Below, one piece after another: positions 37,798-49,752 of a stretch of DNA of 64,000 bases (positions within the stretch are counted from its first letter, which is position 1; every line of letters starts with the position of its first letter). This DNA is from Torreya grandis (Eukaryota; Streptophyta; Pinopsida; Cupressales; Taxaceae). Where the stretch lies: NCBI GenBank assembly GCA_037957365.1, contig JARHVA010002684.1, positions 1,998,501 through 2,062,500 on the forward strand, written 5' to 3'. Both the position numbers and the translations under genes were made by a program. The notes beneath the pieces were generated by a model. It worked only from the letters and a program-made list of their open reading frames with translations, did no database searches and had not been told where the DNA came from.

Positions 37798-40514
37798 TAT
37801 TGGGGTTCTAGATTTTTATCCTAGCTGAGGGGGGGATTGTTTAGATCTTCCTACTCAAATCTAGTCTAACATGGGACTAATCCTAGGCTGTGGGTATCCT
37901 AAAAGTGGATCAAACCTTTGGAGAAGGCCAGATTCCTTATGGATATATCACCTACACTAAACCTAAACTAGCACTTGCTTAGAAAAGGGATAGAGAATTG
38001 ATAAAACTTATAAAAGCATGTAAAAAGCGATGATGCACCAATGATTTGATCATTCCAACTCACACAAAACACACTATAAGAACTTTTAGACTAGATAACA
38101 TCAATTTCACATAAATATTTCAGAATAAGGCATTAATTAGTTATCAAATTAGTAAGAGAGGGTAAATATCTACTTTCAAAATAGACAATAAACTATAGAT
38201 TGCACTTATAATGACCTAGGAGACTTTTAAGCACTTCTTAAAGGTGAGAAAACTCTGGACATAAGCAAGTAACATAAATTCACTTTACTATAGTGCATGA
38301 ATTCATGGAACACACTTCAATCCAACTTAGAAAATGATGGAATTCAATCTATACTACATCAAAAAGGTGTCAAAATACAAATTTTGGTAGAGTCTTCTCA
38401 TACCAAAAAGAGGGATAAATGATCTTTTTTAAGGCTTAGAAGCCTGCATTTATAGAAAAATGAGAGAGAGGGAACTGTGTGTTGGAAAAGAACCAACCCC
38501 TTATGATGGATTATCACCAATTCAAAGATGCTATTGAGTTAGAATATTATCAAGAAGGCATAATTTTAAAGGCCTTGTAAAATAATTTAATGCTCCATGA
38601 TCCTTATGCAACTACCAGGTCTTCATCTCAGGACTCCATGCTACTCTCACTTGATTTGTTGATGAGGATCATGTCTTGATATTGGCTAAAAAATGCCACA
38701 TTTCCATTAGGTGGCTAATTATACTTTGATTATCAAAAATAATTAATGATGATAGGTGAGACACAAGTCCACTATAGGTGAAAACCAATCTTAGACCATT
38801 AGTTTTCACATAGTCCTAATATCTATGAAAGTCTACAAACTACCTGAATTTACTTCATGATCACTGGTTCATTCTTGACTTTTGTATTAGACCCAAAGAT
38901 CTATTATATGGAGCATTAATGGTAATGCTTGGTCTCTAAACTATGGTCTTGGTTAAAAGCTAGTTTTCTTCTGAGCTTGTCCCCTTTATAAATATTTAAT
39001 TTGCCTAGATCCAAAATAACCTCTTTGACTTTCATAAAAAATGTCCCGAGATTGATCTTACTTATTGGCTATCAATTGCCAACTTGAACTGTCTACATCA
39101 TGCTCAACTATACTTATACTTATTAGTTCCATGAATCCTTTGGCTTATTTAATCTACCTTACTTTATTAATCTATTTGTGAACAAATGCCCATGAGATAT
39201 CGATCTTCTTCTAACTAAATATGCTTGTGCCACTTATCTTTGACTTGTTAGCTCTTTAGATTCATTGACTAGTTTGACTCACACACATCATCTGATCAAG
39301 ATATTTGAGCTCATGTGAACCATATATGTCCTTGGTCCTACTTTCTTGTCATTTATTTCACTTCATTGGATCTTTGGTATGATTGAGTGTGAGCCCTTAG
39401 ATCTATCTAGGACCCATCCTTTTGTCATTGATTTCACTCCGTTGGATCTTGGCTTGATCATATTTTACCATTAGATTATGTCCAACTTATAGATATTTAA
39501 TGGATTTAACCTAGGGACCTTTTGACCTAGTTGAATTAGTGTGTATCATTAGATATTATGTTTTATTATGAGGGCTCTCATGAACCATTAGATCTTGACC
39601 AACTTCAAACTTTTTAAGGACCTTTTGACCTAAATAGATACTTGCCTTGATTAAATTAATGTTCATGCTAACATCACTTGACATCTATATGGATGTATTT
39701 AACATCTTGAAAACCATTAATTTTAAGCATAAATAGATTTTTTCTCAAGCTTCATTTTGATGTTAGCGTGAATGTCTTATGTTGTAGGTCCAACTTTGAA
39801 GGCCTATAACTTGAAGCAAAAAAGTCATGGAGGCACCAAATTTTCAAGAGATGCTCTTGAGACTAAAATGAATGAACCCATTTGATCCACTAGTTCTAAT
39901 ATTATTCTAGGTTAATATAATAAATGCATAAGTTGGCTATTCTACTTGCCCTTGCATGACATCCTAATGACAGTCGAGCTCAAATGACTAAGTATGGGAA
40001 ACCTACTAGAAATGCTCGAGAGCCTAAACTTTACACATGTATAACTCCATTTGTGCTTCAGTGGAGGACCTCAGATTTGTCACATAGAAACTTAGGACCA
40101 AGATAAACAAATCCATATGACCAATTTTTCTAGATACAACCACACATGCAAGATATGGCTTCTACAAATTGATTATTCAGAATTTCTAACACTTGACCCA
40201 AAATGTCAAGATATACTCACAAAAGAACTAGATGAATCCTTTGCTTTCCCATACTCATTTCAATTAGTATTGAACTCTTTTAGGGGCTCTATGAGTTGTA
40301 TAATTGATCCTTAGAAGATGAAAAATTACACTTTAAGTGGACTTAAAGTGTTTCAAAAGGTTTACATTCTACATGATATCATTGGGTCCACTTATTCCAT
40401 CTATAAATCTACTCAAATTGAATCATTGGAACATTATAATCTCAATATCCTACTCCTTCCACTAAATTTTTGGACTAGGCACATTTTTGATATGTAAATC
40501 AAAACTGATTAACA
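37798..40514 (-). repeat. 3' LTR of element D
   Basis: It is a direct repeat of 46,968-49,681 along its whole length. Plus-strand ends are TATTGGGG (TG decayed to TA) and GATTAACA. In the first 290 bases roughly one position in eight to ten differs from the other LTR by eye, so the insertion is old. A hairpin lies at 40,485-40,504. The 65-codon opening 40,117-40,314 is not meaningful. Confidence 0.9.
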
Positions 40515-40884
40515 TCTTTGGTGACTTGGCTAGGCAACATGACTACTATGCTTGAACTCAGACCATTTACATGACTCTTGGATCATCACAGATAATACAT
40601 GGACCATTACATGAATATAACATAGCCTCTTGACTTGTAAAGATAAAAAAAATCCCAACAACAGGGAAATAAAATAAACTAAATGAGAAACTAACCTAAA
40701 AAATTAAAGGCAACTAAACTACTAAATGATTGTGCAAGAAAGAAACACTTATTTAGAACAAAATAGAAAGGAAACTAACAAATGTGTTAGAAAGCACTTG
40801 GATAAAAATAAGAAAAAACTATGTATAGGGGACTTAGCTTTCCTTAATAGCAATGATTGAGATGTATCTCATTGACTCAAATAG
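40515..40884 (-). other. Short untranslated stretch between integrase and 3' LTR of D
   Basis: This A-rich plus strand has no coding sense. It resembles the corresponding part of element C at about 57,050-57,250 (similar AACTAACCTAAAA words), supporting kinship of C and D. No clean polypurine tract remains. Confidence 0.5.
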
Positions 40885-41885
40885 GAAGTTCTTCACCATT
40901 CATCCTTATGAGCTAGAAAGAATTGTGGGATTTGTAACTAAAAATTGTATATGTTCCACTCTAAAGAGAATCAAATTTTGTGTGTTTTCCTGAATTGGCT
41001 CTATCCTCATCCCACTCAAGGACCAAATCTCCTTCTTGTAAACTTCTTGAAGAAGTCCCTTTTTCAAAAGATCTCTTTATCATTGCTTGATGGGCCTCCA
41101 TAGTTAACATGGCTTGATGCCTTGTCTCCTCTAGCTTTATGAGATCAACATATCCTATTTCCATTAGCTTAGTATCTAAAATTTTAAGCTGATGCATTAA
41201 TTATAAATTAGGGAATTCAAGATAAATAGGCATTCTTGCATCCTTACCGTATACTAGTTTGTATGGAGAATTAGAAATTGATATTTTATAGGTGATCCTA
41301 TCAGCTCACAAAGCTAACTTCAATTTGAGATGCCATGATATTTGATTGTCTTCTAAAATCCTCCTAATGATATTCAACAAATTCTTGTTGGTAGACTCAA
41401 TAAGGCCATTACCTTGTGGATAATAGTTTGATGAGGTATGAAGAAAAATACTATGTTGAACTGCCCATTGGCTGATCTTAGATCCTACAAAAGACATATC
41501 ATTATCAAAAATTATAGTTGAAGGGACCCAAAATTTGATAATTAAACCTTCTTATAAGTCTAAAACACTAGTTTAATTGGCTTATTTTAATGCTACTGTC
41601 TCTATCCATGTGGTAAAATAATCTATGGTAGTCAGGATCCACTTGGGTCTCGAGCAATAAAGTCCAATCCCCATTAGACAAAGGGTTGATTATTTGAAAT
41701 TGGTTGGAAAGGTAAGGTTTCAAGTCTCACTTTTCCAAGAAACATGTCACATTATCTACATTTCTTAATCCATGAATGGTAATCACCAAATAAACTTGGC
41801 CAGTAATACCCACCTCTCATGATCTTTTGAGGTATAATCCTAGTTGAGTAATGTCCTCCACCATGTCCATCATGTAATTTCTTAA
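40885..41885 (-). pseudogene. pol: Integrase domain of element D
   Basis: The minus strand reads, from 41,885 leftward, an HHCC zinc-binding module: H residues in LHDGHGGGHY, then YYWPSLFGDYHSWIKKC and CDMF. Next comes the core start WGLDFI, then IDYFTTWIE (first catalytic D), FDNDMSFVG (second D) and NGLIESTNKNL (catalytic E). So all three of the D,D,E residues are visible. A C-terminal part at 41,197-40,961 contains LQEGDLVLEWDEDRANSGK, the usual DLVL strand. Integrase joins the DNA copy into the host chromosome. At least four stops or frameshifts break the frame. Order and motifs are typical of plant Ty3/gypsy. Confidence 0.9.
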
Positions 41886-42099
41886 GTAAATTTTATGTTT
41901 TACCTATTTTTATACATCTTATTAGTATACCATTGATATCCCTTTTAAATAATACATTATCAGTAAGGAGAAAAGGAATTGATTGTAATCTAAAATATCT
42001 CTTCTTTGAAGGAGTGAGATGAGAAGGATAAATACCATCTTGTATATATCTTACCATACCTTGGAACCAAATATAAGTTAAGGCCTAATTACTTACATG

Positions 42100-43664
42100 T
42101 TCTTGATCATTTGACACCATAACCTATTCGTTATACTCTTACAAGTCTTGGGCTAGATGTTCATAGAGTTCTTTGCCTCTAACTAGCTTTGTGACTTTGA
42201 TCTGAATGTCATATTCCATGACCTTGGTTATCCAACGAGCTCTTTTGTCACCTATTTATTTATTCATAAGAAAGTCTTTGACACTTGGATATGAAACCAT
42301 TAAATATTTCTTATTATTGGATAACAAGTACCTAAAATTTTTAAGAGACCTTATAACTGAAATAATGTGTTTTTCAATAAAATAATAGCTTGTTTTATAT
42401 TCTTTTAAGGCTTGATTTAAAAAGGTTATTGGCTACTTTAAAGTCTCTTTATTCTACTGCATAATAATAATTGATATTATGTCAAGGTTAGCATAGATAT
42501 ATAAAAAGAAATATTTTGTAAAATCAAGGTTTAAGAGTGTAGGAGCACTGGCTATAACTTTCTTGATTTCTTCAAAACTTTTCACTCCTTTAGACCAACT
42601 GAAGCTCTAACCTTTCTTTGACATGGTTGAAGTGGCCTAGATAAAGTAGAAAAATTTAAAATGTATTTTATTATGAATTTAATCTTCCCTAAAAAGGTTT
42701 GTAAGGATTTCTTATGCTTAAGCAATGATAGTGCAAGAATCGATTATATCCTATTAGGGTATATGCTCGTACCTTTCTTTGAAATGACATATACAAGAAG
42801 CTTACCTTCATAAACAAAGAAAACACACTTTTTTGGATTGAAAGACACTCCAAATTCTCTGCACCTTTTAAACACTTGTCTAATATGAATCATATGTTCA
42901 TTTATGTTGTTAGATAATACTTTTATGTCATCTAGATAAACAATAATAAACTTGTTGAGGATACCTTGAAATGTCATGTCCATAGCCTTCTAAAAAGTGG
43001 CTCCAACATTAGATAAATCATAAAACATATTAATATATGCAAATGTCCCCCACTTTGTGGTGAAGGATATTTTGTAGTGGTCTTCTTCTTTGACCAAAAT
43101 TTAGTTATATCCACTATAACCATCTAATAAAGAGAACCTTTCTGAACATGCAACTAGATGTAAAATCTATTTCATTGATGGAAATGGATAGTGATATTTG
43201 AAAGAGGCCTTATTTAAGTCATGGAAGTCGACACATAGTCTTATTTCACCATATTTTTTCCATATTTGAACAAGGTTTAATACCCAAATTAAGTGATTAA
43301 TTAGAAATATTATGGCTAACTCAATGAGCTTATGTAGTTTAGCTCTCATTAGAGGTTCAAGGTTTGGATTGATTAGCTTTTGCCTTTGTCTGACTAGCCT
43401 AGTCTCATCTTCCAACTCAATGGTATGTTGAGATAAACTTGGATCAAAACCTTTAAGGTCACTATACTTCCATGCAAAGACATCTACAAAATTTGAACAT
43501 AACTTAATAAAAGCTTCTTTCTCTGAAGATGTGCAAACTTTACCTATCTTTAAATTTTTGCCAATTGCAATCTCTACATTTATGTAGTGTTCTTCCTTGG
43601 TTGATAAAGAAAAAATTTCTTTTCTTAATTCATCTCTGATGAATATATTTTCTAGGGTGACCAA
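42100..43664 (-). pseudogene. pol: Reverse transcriptase and RNase H of element D
   Basis: The 165-codon frame 43,664-43,167 contains the linker FVDVFAWKYSDLKGFDPSL, then QHTIEL and the VRQRQ block, and ends with the fingers motif LCVDFHDLNKASFKYHYPFP. Next come FSLLDGYSGYN and, in the frame 42,983-42,744, the catalytic IVYLDDIKVLS (YLDD) with FNPKKCVFF after it. Downstream sense continues through the connection into an RNase H whose first acidic strand is decayed. It ends near YDIQIKVTKL at about 42,190. The enzyme copies element RNA to DNA. Stops at several places make it inactive. Confidence 0.9.
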
Positions 43665-43869
43665 TCCTTTAGGTAAATTTTTTGTCTTTAATTACACAAT
43701 ATGATCATCATACTACTATAAATGTTTATCTTGCTTTATTGAGGAGAATTTAGCTTCCTCTTGTAAGAATATAAAAATCTAGATATCATCTTCAAATAAT
43801 TTCCAATTGTCATGGTTGTCTATGACAAAAGGTCTGACAACTACCTTGATGTGTGATTGGACTTTGTCC

Positions 43870-44262
43870 CTTTTTATATTATCTGGGATACTAAATTGTG
43901 ATCCAATAACAGTCAACCTATTTGCATGCTTGTTATAATTTATTGGTATGGCCTAAATATTGAAGTCCTGAAAGTCTTCAACTAGGTCCCATACTCTATT
44001 TTTACTAGACCTAAGTAGTGGTTTATTGCATATATTAGTCCCCTCAATTAGTGAACTACTAGTTCACTATCTCCAAAGACTTGTAAGGAATTAACCTTCT
44101 TCTTTCTTGCCCTTTGTAAACCATGCACTAGTGCTTCATATTTGAAAAAACCAAACTAAAAATTGAGAGAAGAAAAATACCTTTGATTTTCTATATAAAT
44201 TAACATCATTCTAGCTCTAGTGCCATGTTTGTTCCTGAATCAATCAAAATATATCTATTATA
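43870..44262 (-). pseudogene. Additional RNase H-like domain between protease and reverse transcriptase (element D)
   Basis: Minus-strand reading gives the complete pattern of a plant/archaeal-type RNase H. A first strand YFD..RNKHGTRARMMLI carries the first catalytic D. Then come KYEALVHGLQRARKK (catalytic E) and LQVFGDSELVVHQLREG (catalytic D, with one stop at Q). Last is INYNKHANRL, where the usual final D of N..AD.LA is N. Tat-lineage elements are known to carry a second RNase H of this type, but normally after the reverse transcriptase. Here it lies upstream, with the RT frame beginning about 200 bases further on. About six stops or frame changes are present. It could reflect an ancestral order or a rearrangement in this copy. 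Confidence 0.75.
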
Positions 44263-44339
44263 GTCTATCACTAGGTTGCTCATCTTTCATCAATGTTGGA
44301 ATTAGTGCATCATTTTCATGAAGACCATAAACACCAATT

Positions 44340-44956
44340 ATTTTTTATTCAATTAAATTGTAAGGATCATGATCATGTAAATCAAAGGCCCATTCATCAA
44401 AGAAAAGATCTAGGACTCCATCTAGAGGTGACTCAGATTTGACCTCACTACTTTCTAACACCTTATCTGAGATAACACAATCAGTGTTCACCATGCTTGG
44501 TATATATGGATCCAAATGAAATATTGTAATAGGTTCAAAAAGTATTGTCACCTTAGTATCATACCTAGTTTTAAACATTAGATAGGTCTAATCAAATAAC
44601 AAATATCCTCCAATATTTAAAGTACAATCTCTTGATAGACACATGGTAAAATAGTGAGGTAGGTCCAATACAATTACATATTGATGAATAATAACATTGG
44701 GGCAAGAATGTAATGTCAGCTTTAGGTATTTTATCATGCCTACTATTTTTTTTGGTGAGCCATCTAATTATAATACTCCTTTTGTATTTTTCTCACAGAC
44801 AAGACCAAACTTGTCTGCAATTTGTTTAGGCATGATAGTGTTATTAGATTCATTATCTACCATATAATTATGGACTAAAAAATCACCTCCTATCAAAGAG
44901 ATATAAAAGGGAGGGGTCTTACTTGACTTGACATTGGATTTATCCACCTTTTTCAT
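44340..44956 (-). pseudogene. pro: Protease region of element D
   Basis: The frame 44,956-44,768 contains GDFLVHNYMVDNESNNTIMP, matching the strand-turn around the retropepsin active site. The catalytic D is in VDNES, where relatives have D(T/S/N)G(A/S). It continues with FGLVCEKNTKGVL and, after a stop, SPKKIVGMIKYLKLTLHSC, the flap and following strands. It then runs on to the frame 44,578-44,345, an acidic linker without recognised fold. Protease would cut the gag-pol precursor. The G-to-E change next to the catalytic D would by itself inactivate it. Confidence 0.7.
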
Positions 44957-45600
44957 GCTATGTATCTGCTAATTAGGTTGTTTTATTTGCTAGTCTAAAT
45001 TGGCTAAGGTAACTTCTTGTTTCTCAGCTAATTCTTTAGACACATTGAGATCTAAAAGTTATTGAATCAAAATATCCTTTTGACCTAGGATGGAAAGGAA
45101 ACCCCACATGATAATACTAACATTTTATTTCTTCATTTGATCAATAATGTTAAAAGATGTTCCACTAACCTTTGGCTGTAACTTCTAATCCATTGGTTAT
45201 TCTCTAGTTAGGGGCATTTGAGAAACTTTCAATATCTCTATGTTCTAAATCTTCTATGCTATAAGAACAACAAATTAATCTTTGACATTATTTGACACAA
45301 AATTTAGAACACTAGAAGTATTGCTCACATCTTGAGATTCTTCAACTACTCTTATTTTAGTCCTAATTAGAGCTGCTACTTGACCATTTGTGTTAATAGT
45401 TTCACCAACTTGGTTGAGAGTAATGTGGTCATCCAAATGCCAAATAACATTAGGCTCCCTATAATTTGTTGAGCTTCTCCTTGGATTGCCATATTCATGT
45501 CTTGATATTGAACACCTTGAAGAGGGAACTCTTCTTATGTCATATGTGGCATGGTAATCTCTTGTGATACCAAATCTTGATTCTAAACATCATTTGGATT
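44957..45600 (-). other. Decayed gag-protease linker of element D
   Basis: Minus-strand sense-like scraps without recognisable motif lie between the Gln/Tyr-rich gag tail and the protease. Confidence 0.4.
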
Positions 45601-46760
45601 GGAAGGCTACCAAATTGGATCTTAAATTAAGTTTATTTGGGGAACAATATATTTTTAGCTAGAAGTCACATTAGGATCAAGGGTTGCATATGGCTTAGTT
45701 TAGGTTAAAGCTCCTTGATTTTGATAAGATTGCCTATTGTCATTGAAACCTTGATAAGGTGGTGGTCTTTGGTTATTAAAATATTGATAAGTACTCTGGT
45801 GTTGTTGATAAGGCCTACCTTGGTATTGTTATCTCTTAAGTGAAATAATTTCATTTCTAAAAGCTTGTAACATGCTTTTCAAATCACCAATCTCACTAGA
45901 TTGATTAGGATGGGTTACAACTTGGACTCTCAGAGATAGAATAGGGGCTATAGATGGAATTTAGGGAACTTGAGGGGGGGGGGGAAGGTTGAAATTCTAG
46001 GAAAAAGGGAATTATAGGCCTTAAAGCAAGTTTACCAACTTGAATCAAGCTGTTATCTACCCTGATAGCAATCTCATAGACATTTTTCAAGTTATTACCA
46101 CCCATGGACTATATCACGAAACTTATATCAAAATTAAGGGCCTTAAGGTAGTACAAAAATGCATAATTTAGGGATGGTCTAACAAACTCAAGGATCCTAA
46201 TCCATTTCTTTTGGAATCTAAGGTTAAATTTTGACATGAATTCAAGGGAGTACCTTTTTATGGTAGTTAATTGTTTAACCAAAGATAGATGATCAAACTT
46301 TTATTCAAATTGCTTAACTAAAGCTACACCTAACTCATCCCAAGTAGAAATGGAGGTCAAAGGAATATTCCTATACCATTTCAATGCTTTTCCCTTGAAA
46401 GAGGCAACAAGTAATATGATAGCCACATTATCTTGAGTAATATTATGAATAAAACATAGATTGGCACTGTCTTGGATATGCTCAATAGCATTAGTTTATT
46501 CCATTATCCAAAGAAGAAATGGATACCTTTTAGATAAGACACAATAACATCATCATAATAGACCAAATTTAGGGGACTACCCCTGTTAAATGGGACAAAC
46601 ACTTGATTCCTGATAACCATTTATGCAAAATGGATTTAGTTGTGGGGATAATAGATTGGACTAAAATAATAAACTGACTAGAAGATGAATATTGATTTAG
46701 AGGATAAGTCCTTATGCTATTTAATATTGATCTTTTATAAGAAGTAAGAGGCAATTAAAT
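45600..46760 (-). pseudogene. gag: Gag of element D
   Basis: From about 46,350 leftward the minus strand reads TSISTWDELGVALVKQF, then HLSLVKQLTTIKRYSLEFMS, FNLRFQKKWIRI and a block ending in VIQSMGGNNLKNVYEIAIRV. This is the retrotransposon gag capsid domain, including the conserved W and the basic F..R helix. It ends in a Gln/Tyr/Asn/Pro-rich tail at 45,860-45,650 (YQGRPYQQHQSTYQYFNNQR). The first part, 46,754-46,569, is a poorly conserved N-terminal segment. Frameshifts, several stops and a run of 11 G (45,974-45,984) interrupt it. Gag forms the particle in which the RNA is copied. Confidence 0.8.
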
Positions 46761-46937
46761 ATGTTCAAAATAAGTATATTTACTTGATTTTCTTTCTGTA
46801 ACCTTTGGCATAAAAGCATTATCTAAAAGATGATATAAGCTCTACAACCTAAAGGATTTTCAGCTTTTGATGATGGTAGATCTCTCCTACTATTGTGAGT
46901 ATTTATTCTCAATCTTCAAACTTCAATTATACTAAAT

Positions 46938-46967
46938 AAACTTGTGTCCCATTGGGCATGCTAAAAC
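46938..46967 (-). other. Primer-binding site of element D
   Basis: On the minus strand the LTR end is followed by GTTTTAGCATGCCCAATGGG, then ACAC. The corresponding place in element C (59,110-59,139) reads GTTATAAAACACCCAATGTG then ACAC. So the two families share this site. Confidence 0.7.
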
Positions 46968-49681
46968 TATTAGGGTTATAGATTTGTGCCCTAGCTGAGG
47001 AAGGATTGTTTAGATCTTCCTACTCAAATCTAGTCCAATATGGGACTGATCCTAGGCTCTAGTTATCCTAAAAGTGGATCAAACCTCTGCAGAAGGTTGG
47101 CTTCCTTATGGATCTATCACCTACACTAAACCTAAACTAGCACTTGCTTGGAAAATGGAGAGAGAATTGATAAAACTTATAAAAGCATGTAAAAAGTGGT
47201 CATACACCAATGATTTGATCACTCTAACTCACATAAAACACACTATGAGACACTTTTAGACCAAAGAACATCAATCTCACATAAATATTTTAGAACAAGG
47301 CATTAATCAGTTATCATATTAGTAAGAGAGGGAAAATATCCACTTTCAAAGTAGATAATAAACTATAGATTGTGCTTATAATGACTTTTGAGATTATTAA
47401 TCACTTCTTAAAGGTGAGATAACTCTAGACATAAGCAAGGAACATACATTCACCTAACTATAATGCATGAATTCATAGAACACACTTCAATCCAACTTAT
47501 AAAATGATGGAATTCAATCTTTATTGCATCAAAAATGTGTCAAAGTATATATTTTGGTAGAGTCTAGTCATACCAAAAAGAGATATAGATGATCTTTTTA
47601 AGGATTAGAATCTTGCATTTATATAAAAATAAGGAGAGAGAGGTAATTATGTGTTGGAAAAGGACTAACCACTTATGATGGATTAACACCAATTTGATGA
47701 TGCTATTGAGTCGAAATCTTATCAAGAAAGCATAATTTCAAAGGCCTTACAAAAGAATTTAATGCTCCATTATCCTTATGCAATTGCTAAGTCTTCATCT
47801 TGGGATTCCATGCTACTCCCACTTGATCTGTTGATGAGGATCATGTCTTGATATAGGATAAAAAGTGCCACATATACATTTGGTGGAAAACTATACTTGC
47901 ATTATCAAAAATGATCAATGATGATAGGCAAGATAAAGGTCCACTATAGGTGAAAACTAATCTTAGACCATTAGTTTTCATATAGTCACAATATTTATGA
48001 AAGTCTACAAACTACCCAAATTTGCTTCATGGTCATTGGTTCATCTTCAACTTCTGTATTAGACCCAAAGATCTATTATATGGAACATTAATGGTAATGC
48101 TTGGTCTCTAAACTATGGCCCTGGTTCAACTCTAGTTCACCTCCGAGCTTGGCCCCTTTATATTTACTTTGCCTGGGTCCAAAATAACCTCTTCAAATTT
48201 TGTCAAAAATGTCTCAAGATTGCTCTCACTTATTGGTTTTTGATTTCCAACTTAGATTTTCTACATTATTATCAACTATACTTATGATTATTAGTTCCAT
48301 AGATCCTTTGACTTATTAAATTTACCTCACTCTATTAATTTGCATGTGCACAGATTCTTGTGAGCTATCGATCTTCTACCAATTGAATACACTTGTGTCA
48401 CTTATCCTTGACTCATTATATCTTTATATTCATTGATTATTTTGACTCATGTGTGTCATCCAATCAAGATGTATGAGTTCATGCACACCATACATCTCCC
48501 TAGTCCCACCTTTTTATTAGTTTTTGCACTATGTTAGATCTTTGGTATGATTGAGTGTGAGACCTTAGATTTATTTGGGACCCATCCTTTTGTCAGTGAT
48601 TTTGCTTTGTTGGATCTTGGCTTGATCATCTCACATCATCAAATTATGTCCAACTTGTAGATCCTTAGTGGTTTTAACCTAGGAACCTTTTGACCTAGTT
48701 GACTCATCATAGATCATTATATCTTATGTCTTAGTATGAGGGATCCTATAGACTATTAGATCTTGACTAACTTCAAACTTTGTAAGGACCTTCTGAACCC
48801 AAAAATCTACTTGCCTTGATTAAAATTGATATTCATGCTAATGTCATTTGACATCTACATGGATGTATTTTACATCTTACAAACCATCAATTTTAAGCAC
48901 AAATATATTTTTCTTGAGCTTCATTTTTATGTTAGCATGAACGTCTTATGTTGCAGGGCTAACTTTGAAGGCTTATAACTTGAAGCATAAAAGTCATGGA
49001 GGCACCAAATTTTCAAAGATACTCTTGAGACTGAAATGGATGAACCCATTTGATCCACTAGTGTTAAGATTCTTCTGAGTGAAGATACAAAAAGCACAAG
49101 TTGGTTATTCCACTTTCCCTTGGATGACATCTTGGTGATGGTCGAGTGCAAATGACTAAGTATGAGAAACCTAGTAGAAATGCTTAGGAGCCCAACTTTG
49201 CACATGTATAACTCCATTTTCACTTTGGTGGAGGACCTAAGACTTGGTTCATAGTAACTTGAGACCAAGGTAAACAAACCCATGTGATCACTTTTTCTTG
49301 ATACTACCACATATGTGAGATATGGACTTTGCAAATTTCCTATTCATAATTTTTGCCACTTAACCTAAAATGTCAAGATGCACAAAATGAAGAACCAGAT
49401 GAATCCTTTGCTTTCCCATACTAATTTCAATTAGTCTTGACCTCCTATAAGGCCTATATGACCTATTAACTTTTTCCTTGGAAGATGACAAATTACACTT
49501 TAAGTGGACTTAAAGTGTTTCAAAAGGCTTACATTCTACATGATCTCATTAGGTCCACTTATTCCATCCATAAATATGATCACAATGAATCATTAGACCA
49601 TTTTAATCTCATGATCCTACTCCTTCCACTAAATTCTTAGGCTAGGCACATTTTTGGTATGTAGACCAAAATTAGTCAACA
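46968..49681 (-). repeat. 5' LTR of element D
   Basis: This 2,714-bp direct repeat of 37,798-40,514 has plus-strand ends TATTAGGG and AGTCAACA. A perfect 7-bp hairpin lies at 49,652-49,671. The openings at 47,074-47,259 and 48,927-49,334 are chance frames inside the LTR. Confidence 0.9.
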
Positions 49682-49752
49682 CATCTAACACTATTAGTTT
49701 TAGATCCATACATATTTTTTAGCTTTTTAGACACTACCGACCATAGAGGGAA
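49682..49752 (+). repeat. 3' LTR of element E, right part, with right target-site copy of D
   Basis: CATCT (49,682-49,686) is the right target-site duplication of D. The remaining 66 bases match 30,923-30,989, including TAGACACTACC.ACCATAGAGG. It stops one or two bases short of the expected CA end, where element C begins. Confidence 0.85.

Larger units (their letters stand above)
37798..49681 (-). mobile_element. Element D: Ty3/gypsy retrotransposon with full but decayed gag-pol
   Basis: An 11.9-kb element is bounded by direct repeats of 2,717 bp (37,798-40,514) and 2,714 bp (46,968-49,681). Read on the minus strand the order is LTR, primer site, gag, protease, RNase H-like domain, reverse transcriptase, RNase H, integrase, LTR. 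Integrase after reverse transcriptase places it in Ty3/gypsy. The extra plant-type RNase H domain suggests the Tat lineage, though its position is unusual. No chromodomain is seen. Every domain has stops, so it is dead. It sits inside the 3' LTR of element E with a 5-bp duplication. Confidence 0.9.
30705..49752 (+). mobile_element. Element E: gag-only LTR retrotransposon, interrupted by element D
   Basis: A 285-bp LTR at 30,705-30,989 matches 37,581-37,797 plus 49,687-49,752, so the 3' LTR is split by element D. Between the LTRs (about 6.6 kb without D) lie a leader, a decayed gag-like polyprotein to about 35,450, and about 2.1 kb of non-coding sequence with tandem repeats. A polypurine tract precedes the 3' LTR. 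No protease, reverse transcriptase or integrase is seen, so E is non-autonomous. The shared leader with protease-bearing relic G, the gag type, and tandem repeats in the 3' untranslated region (known for Tat/Ogre elements) point to the Tat side of Ty3/gypsy. Confidence 0.8.

Noticed and set aside
45974..45984. Run of 11 G in AT-rich DNA
   Set aside because: It is a homopolymer within decayed gag, easily explained by slippage or sequencing error.
48927..49334. 135-codon minus-strand frame
   Set aside because: It lies wholly inside the 5' LTR of D. The matching stretch in the other LTR (about 39,760-40,160) is not open, and there is no known motif.
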